DNA from: Pseudomonas fortuita
GTDB lineage: Bacteria; Pseudomonadota; Gammaproteobacteria; Pseudomonadales; Pseudomonadaceae
NCBI RefSeq assembly: GCF_026898135.2
Contig: NZ_CP114035.2
Coordinates: forward strand, 3,761,501 to 3,825,500
Length of the DNA: 64,000 bases
Reading direction: 5' to 3'
The notes beneath the pieces were generated by a model. The model made no database searches, was not told the DNA's origin, and saw nothing but the letters and a program-made list of their open reading frames with translations. This document shows positions 62,801 to 64,000 of the stretch, piece after piece. Positions within the stretch are counted from its first letter, which is position 1, and each line of letters starts with the position of its first letter. The position numbers were made by a program, and so were the translations under genes.

Positions 62801-63151
62801 ATGCATCTTCTTGTAGTCGAAGACGACGACATCGTACGCATGCTGATGGTCGAAGTGCTCGACGAGTTGGGCTACACGGTCATTGAGGCTGAAGACGGCG
62901 AAGCCGCCCTGCAGGTGCTCGCAAACCCAAGCCAGCCGCTGGAACTGATGATGACCGATGTGGGTTTGCCGGACATGCGTGGCGATGTGCTGGCAGGCAA
63001 AGCGCGCGAGTTGCGGCCACTGCTGCCCGTGCTGTTCGCCAGTGGTTATGCCGACAGCATCAATGTGCCCGAGGGCATGCACCTGATCGGCAAGCCGTTC
63101 AGCATCGACCAGTTGCGGGACAAGGTGGTGGCCATTCTGGGTCACCCGTGA
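62801..63151 (+). CDS. Single-domain response regulator
   Basis: A 116-residue receiver: E7-D8-D9 pocket, D53 acceptor (MTDVGLPDMRG) and K in LIGKPFS, no output domain. It is divergent from the hybrid kinase across about 250 bp and is likely part of the same signalling system. ATG 62801 follows caggatccgaacc with a weak AGGA ribosome site. It resembles the receiver modules at the end of bacteriophytochrome-type and other hybrid kinases. Confidence 0.88.
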   Translation: MHLLVVEDDDIVRMLMVEVLDELGYTVIEAEDGEAALQVLANPSQPLELMMTDVGLPDMRGDVLAGKARELRPLLPVLFASGYADSINVPEGMHLIGKPFSIDQLRDKVVAILGHP

Positions 63152-63160
63152 AATCGGTGT

Positions 63161-63258
63161 CGCCTGCTTCGCGGGCTTGCCCACTCGCACAAAGACCGCA
63201 GGGTTTCGAACGCTGTGACGGTTTTGTGGGAGCGGGTTGACCCGCGAAGAGGCCGGCA
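63161..63258. repeat. REP pair (inverted)
   Basis: Inverted REP units at about 63161-63190 and 63223-63258 between the convergent receiver and cobF genes. Confidence 0.8.
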
Positions 63259-63271
63259 CAGGGCACACAAC

Positions 63272-64000
63272 TCACAGCTCCCTGCGCAACAAATAAGTAT
63301 CCATGATCCACCCCTTACGCCGCCTCTCCTGTTCACGCACTTCCAGTATCCGCGCCTTCACCTCCTGCAACGGCCCGGCAATCAGCACTTCATCCTCGGT
63401 ACCCAGGCAAGCGCCCCAGTAGATCACCAACCCCGGATCATCGAGCTGAGCAAACGCGCACTGCCCGTCGAGCATCACCACCACGTTGTCGATAGGCCCA
63501 TGCCCGGCCAGGCGCCGCCCTGGCAGCACGGTCAGCGGCTCGCCGATGCGATTGAGGGGCACCTGATGACGCGCCGCCAGCGCCTGTACACTGCTGATGC
63601 CTGGAATGATCTGCAAGCGCAGCGCCACGCCGCGCTCGCGGACCAGATCGAGAATCCGCAGGGTACTGTCGTAAAGGGTCGGCTCGCCCCACAGCAGAAA
63701 GGCGCCGGTTTCGCCGTCGCCAATCTCCTGCTCGATCAGTTGGGCATACAGCGCAGCACGCTGCCGGTGCCAGTCCTGCACCGCACCCAGGTAGTCATCT
63801 GCCTGGCCATCGCGCAGGGGGTCGGCGACCTGCACCAGGCGATAGCCACCCTCGGGGCGGTAGCGCTGCACAATGGCCTTGCGCAGGCGTACCAGCTCAT
63901 CCTTGTCGCTGCCCTTGTCGAGCACGAAAAACACGCAGGCGCGGCGCAGTGCATCGACTGCTTCATAAGTGACCTGGCGCGGGTCACCCGCACCGATCCC
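63272..64000 (-). CDS. cobF: Precorrin-6A synthase (deacetylating) CobF, cut by window edge
   Basis: A SAM-dependent tetrapyrrole methyltransferase of aerobic cobalamin synthesis, forming precorrin-6A with loss of acetate. The frame is open to the right edge, so the N-terminus is missing (243 residues visible). It shows GIGAGDPRQVTYEAVDALRRA (just after the usual start), VFFVLDKGSDKDELVRLRKAI, AFLLWGEPTLYDSTLRIL, IIPGISSVQALAARHQVPLN and the C-terminal EVREQERRRKGWIMDTYLLRR. These blocks are specific for CobF within the CbiE/CobI-type methyltransferase superfamily. Confidence 0.93.
   Translation of the reverse strand, partial: GIGAGDPRQVTYEAVDALRRACVFFVLDKGSDKDELVRLRKAIVQRYRPEGGYRLVQVADPLRDGQADDYLGAVQDWHRQRAALYAQLIEQEIGDGETGAFLLWGEPTLYDSTLRILDLVRERGVALRLQIIPGISSVQALAARHQVPLNRIGEPLTVLPGRRLAGHGPIDNVVVMLDGQCAFAQLDDPGLVIYWGACLGTEDEVLIAGPLQEVKARILEVREQERRRKGWIMDTYLLRREL

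Overview
The window looks like a chromosomal segment of a Pseudomonas putida-group bacterium. It is GC-rich, gene-dense and full of the roughly 35-nt REP palindromes typical of that group. The order vanAB-vanR-porin-transporter-mrdA, then glc, then bktB-hbd, a CheR/CheB/kinase cluster and cobF resembles, from memory, the KT2440 PP_37xx region. No rRNA, tRNA, IS element, prophage or CRISPR was seen.

Layout. 1-6.3 kb: a partial OmpR-type response regulator, a TetR regulator divergent from a crotonase, and a three-gene operon (ABC ATPase, FtsX-type permease, AttH/CrtC-like lipoprotein). 6.3-7.3 kb: an AT-richer gap with a possible small transcript. 7.3-13.1 kb: vanillate demethylase vanAB, the repressor vanR, an OprD porin and an aromatic-acid MFS transporter. 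13.7-15.6 kb: a stand-alone penicillin-binding protein 2. Four sites built on the core ATGGATCC lie at the vanA promoter and in the transporter/PBP2 gap, so they outline a VanR regulon.

15.8-34.8 kb is the accessory heart of the window. It holds a five-gene branched-chain-type ABC importer with a divergent GntR regulator. Next comes a seven-gene minus-strand operon: HyuA, HyuB, class I/II aminotransferase, uronate-dehydrogenase-like enzyme, FAD oxidoreductase, ThDP enzyme and aldehyde dehydrogenase. Then there are two SDR genes and a divergent TetR. A 23-bp palindrome with a conserved -35 box (TTGACC) occurs upstream of both hyuA and the SDR pair, so this TetR probably controls nine enzymes. 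The parts suggest import, ATP-dependent opening of a cyclic amide, and amino/oxo/aldehyde processing. The substrate cannot be read from the sequence, and this is the best candidate for an undescribed pathway.

34.8-37.9 kb: an organosulfur operon (MsuE-type FMN reductase, DszC-type monooxygenase, SfnR-type activator) behind a consensus sigma-54 promoter and an upstream palindrome. 38-40.6 kb: a GST, a decayed FAD-oxidoreductase remnant coupled to a ProC-like gene, and a DUF2388 protein. 40.7-48.1 kb: the glycolate system glcC/glcDEFG-glcB, with two GlcC-type operators. 48.3-52.1 kb: a small unknown protein, a MocR-type regulator, a CynX-type MFS and an AhpD-like protein. 52.1-55.9 kb: AraC divergent from a beta-ketothiolase, a 3-hydroxyacyl-CoA dehydrogenase and TetR. 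56-63.2 kb: a signalling cluster (two single-domain receivers, a REC-kinase, CheB without receiver, CheR, and a large three-receiver hybrid kinase). The right edge cuts cobF (precorrin-6A synthase).

All functional calls rest on reading the sequence and recalled family motifs. No database search was run.
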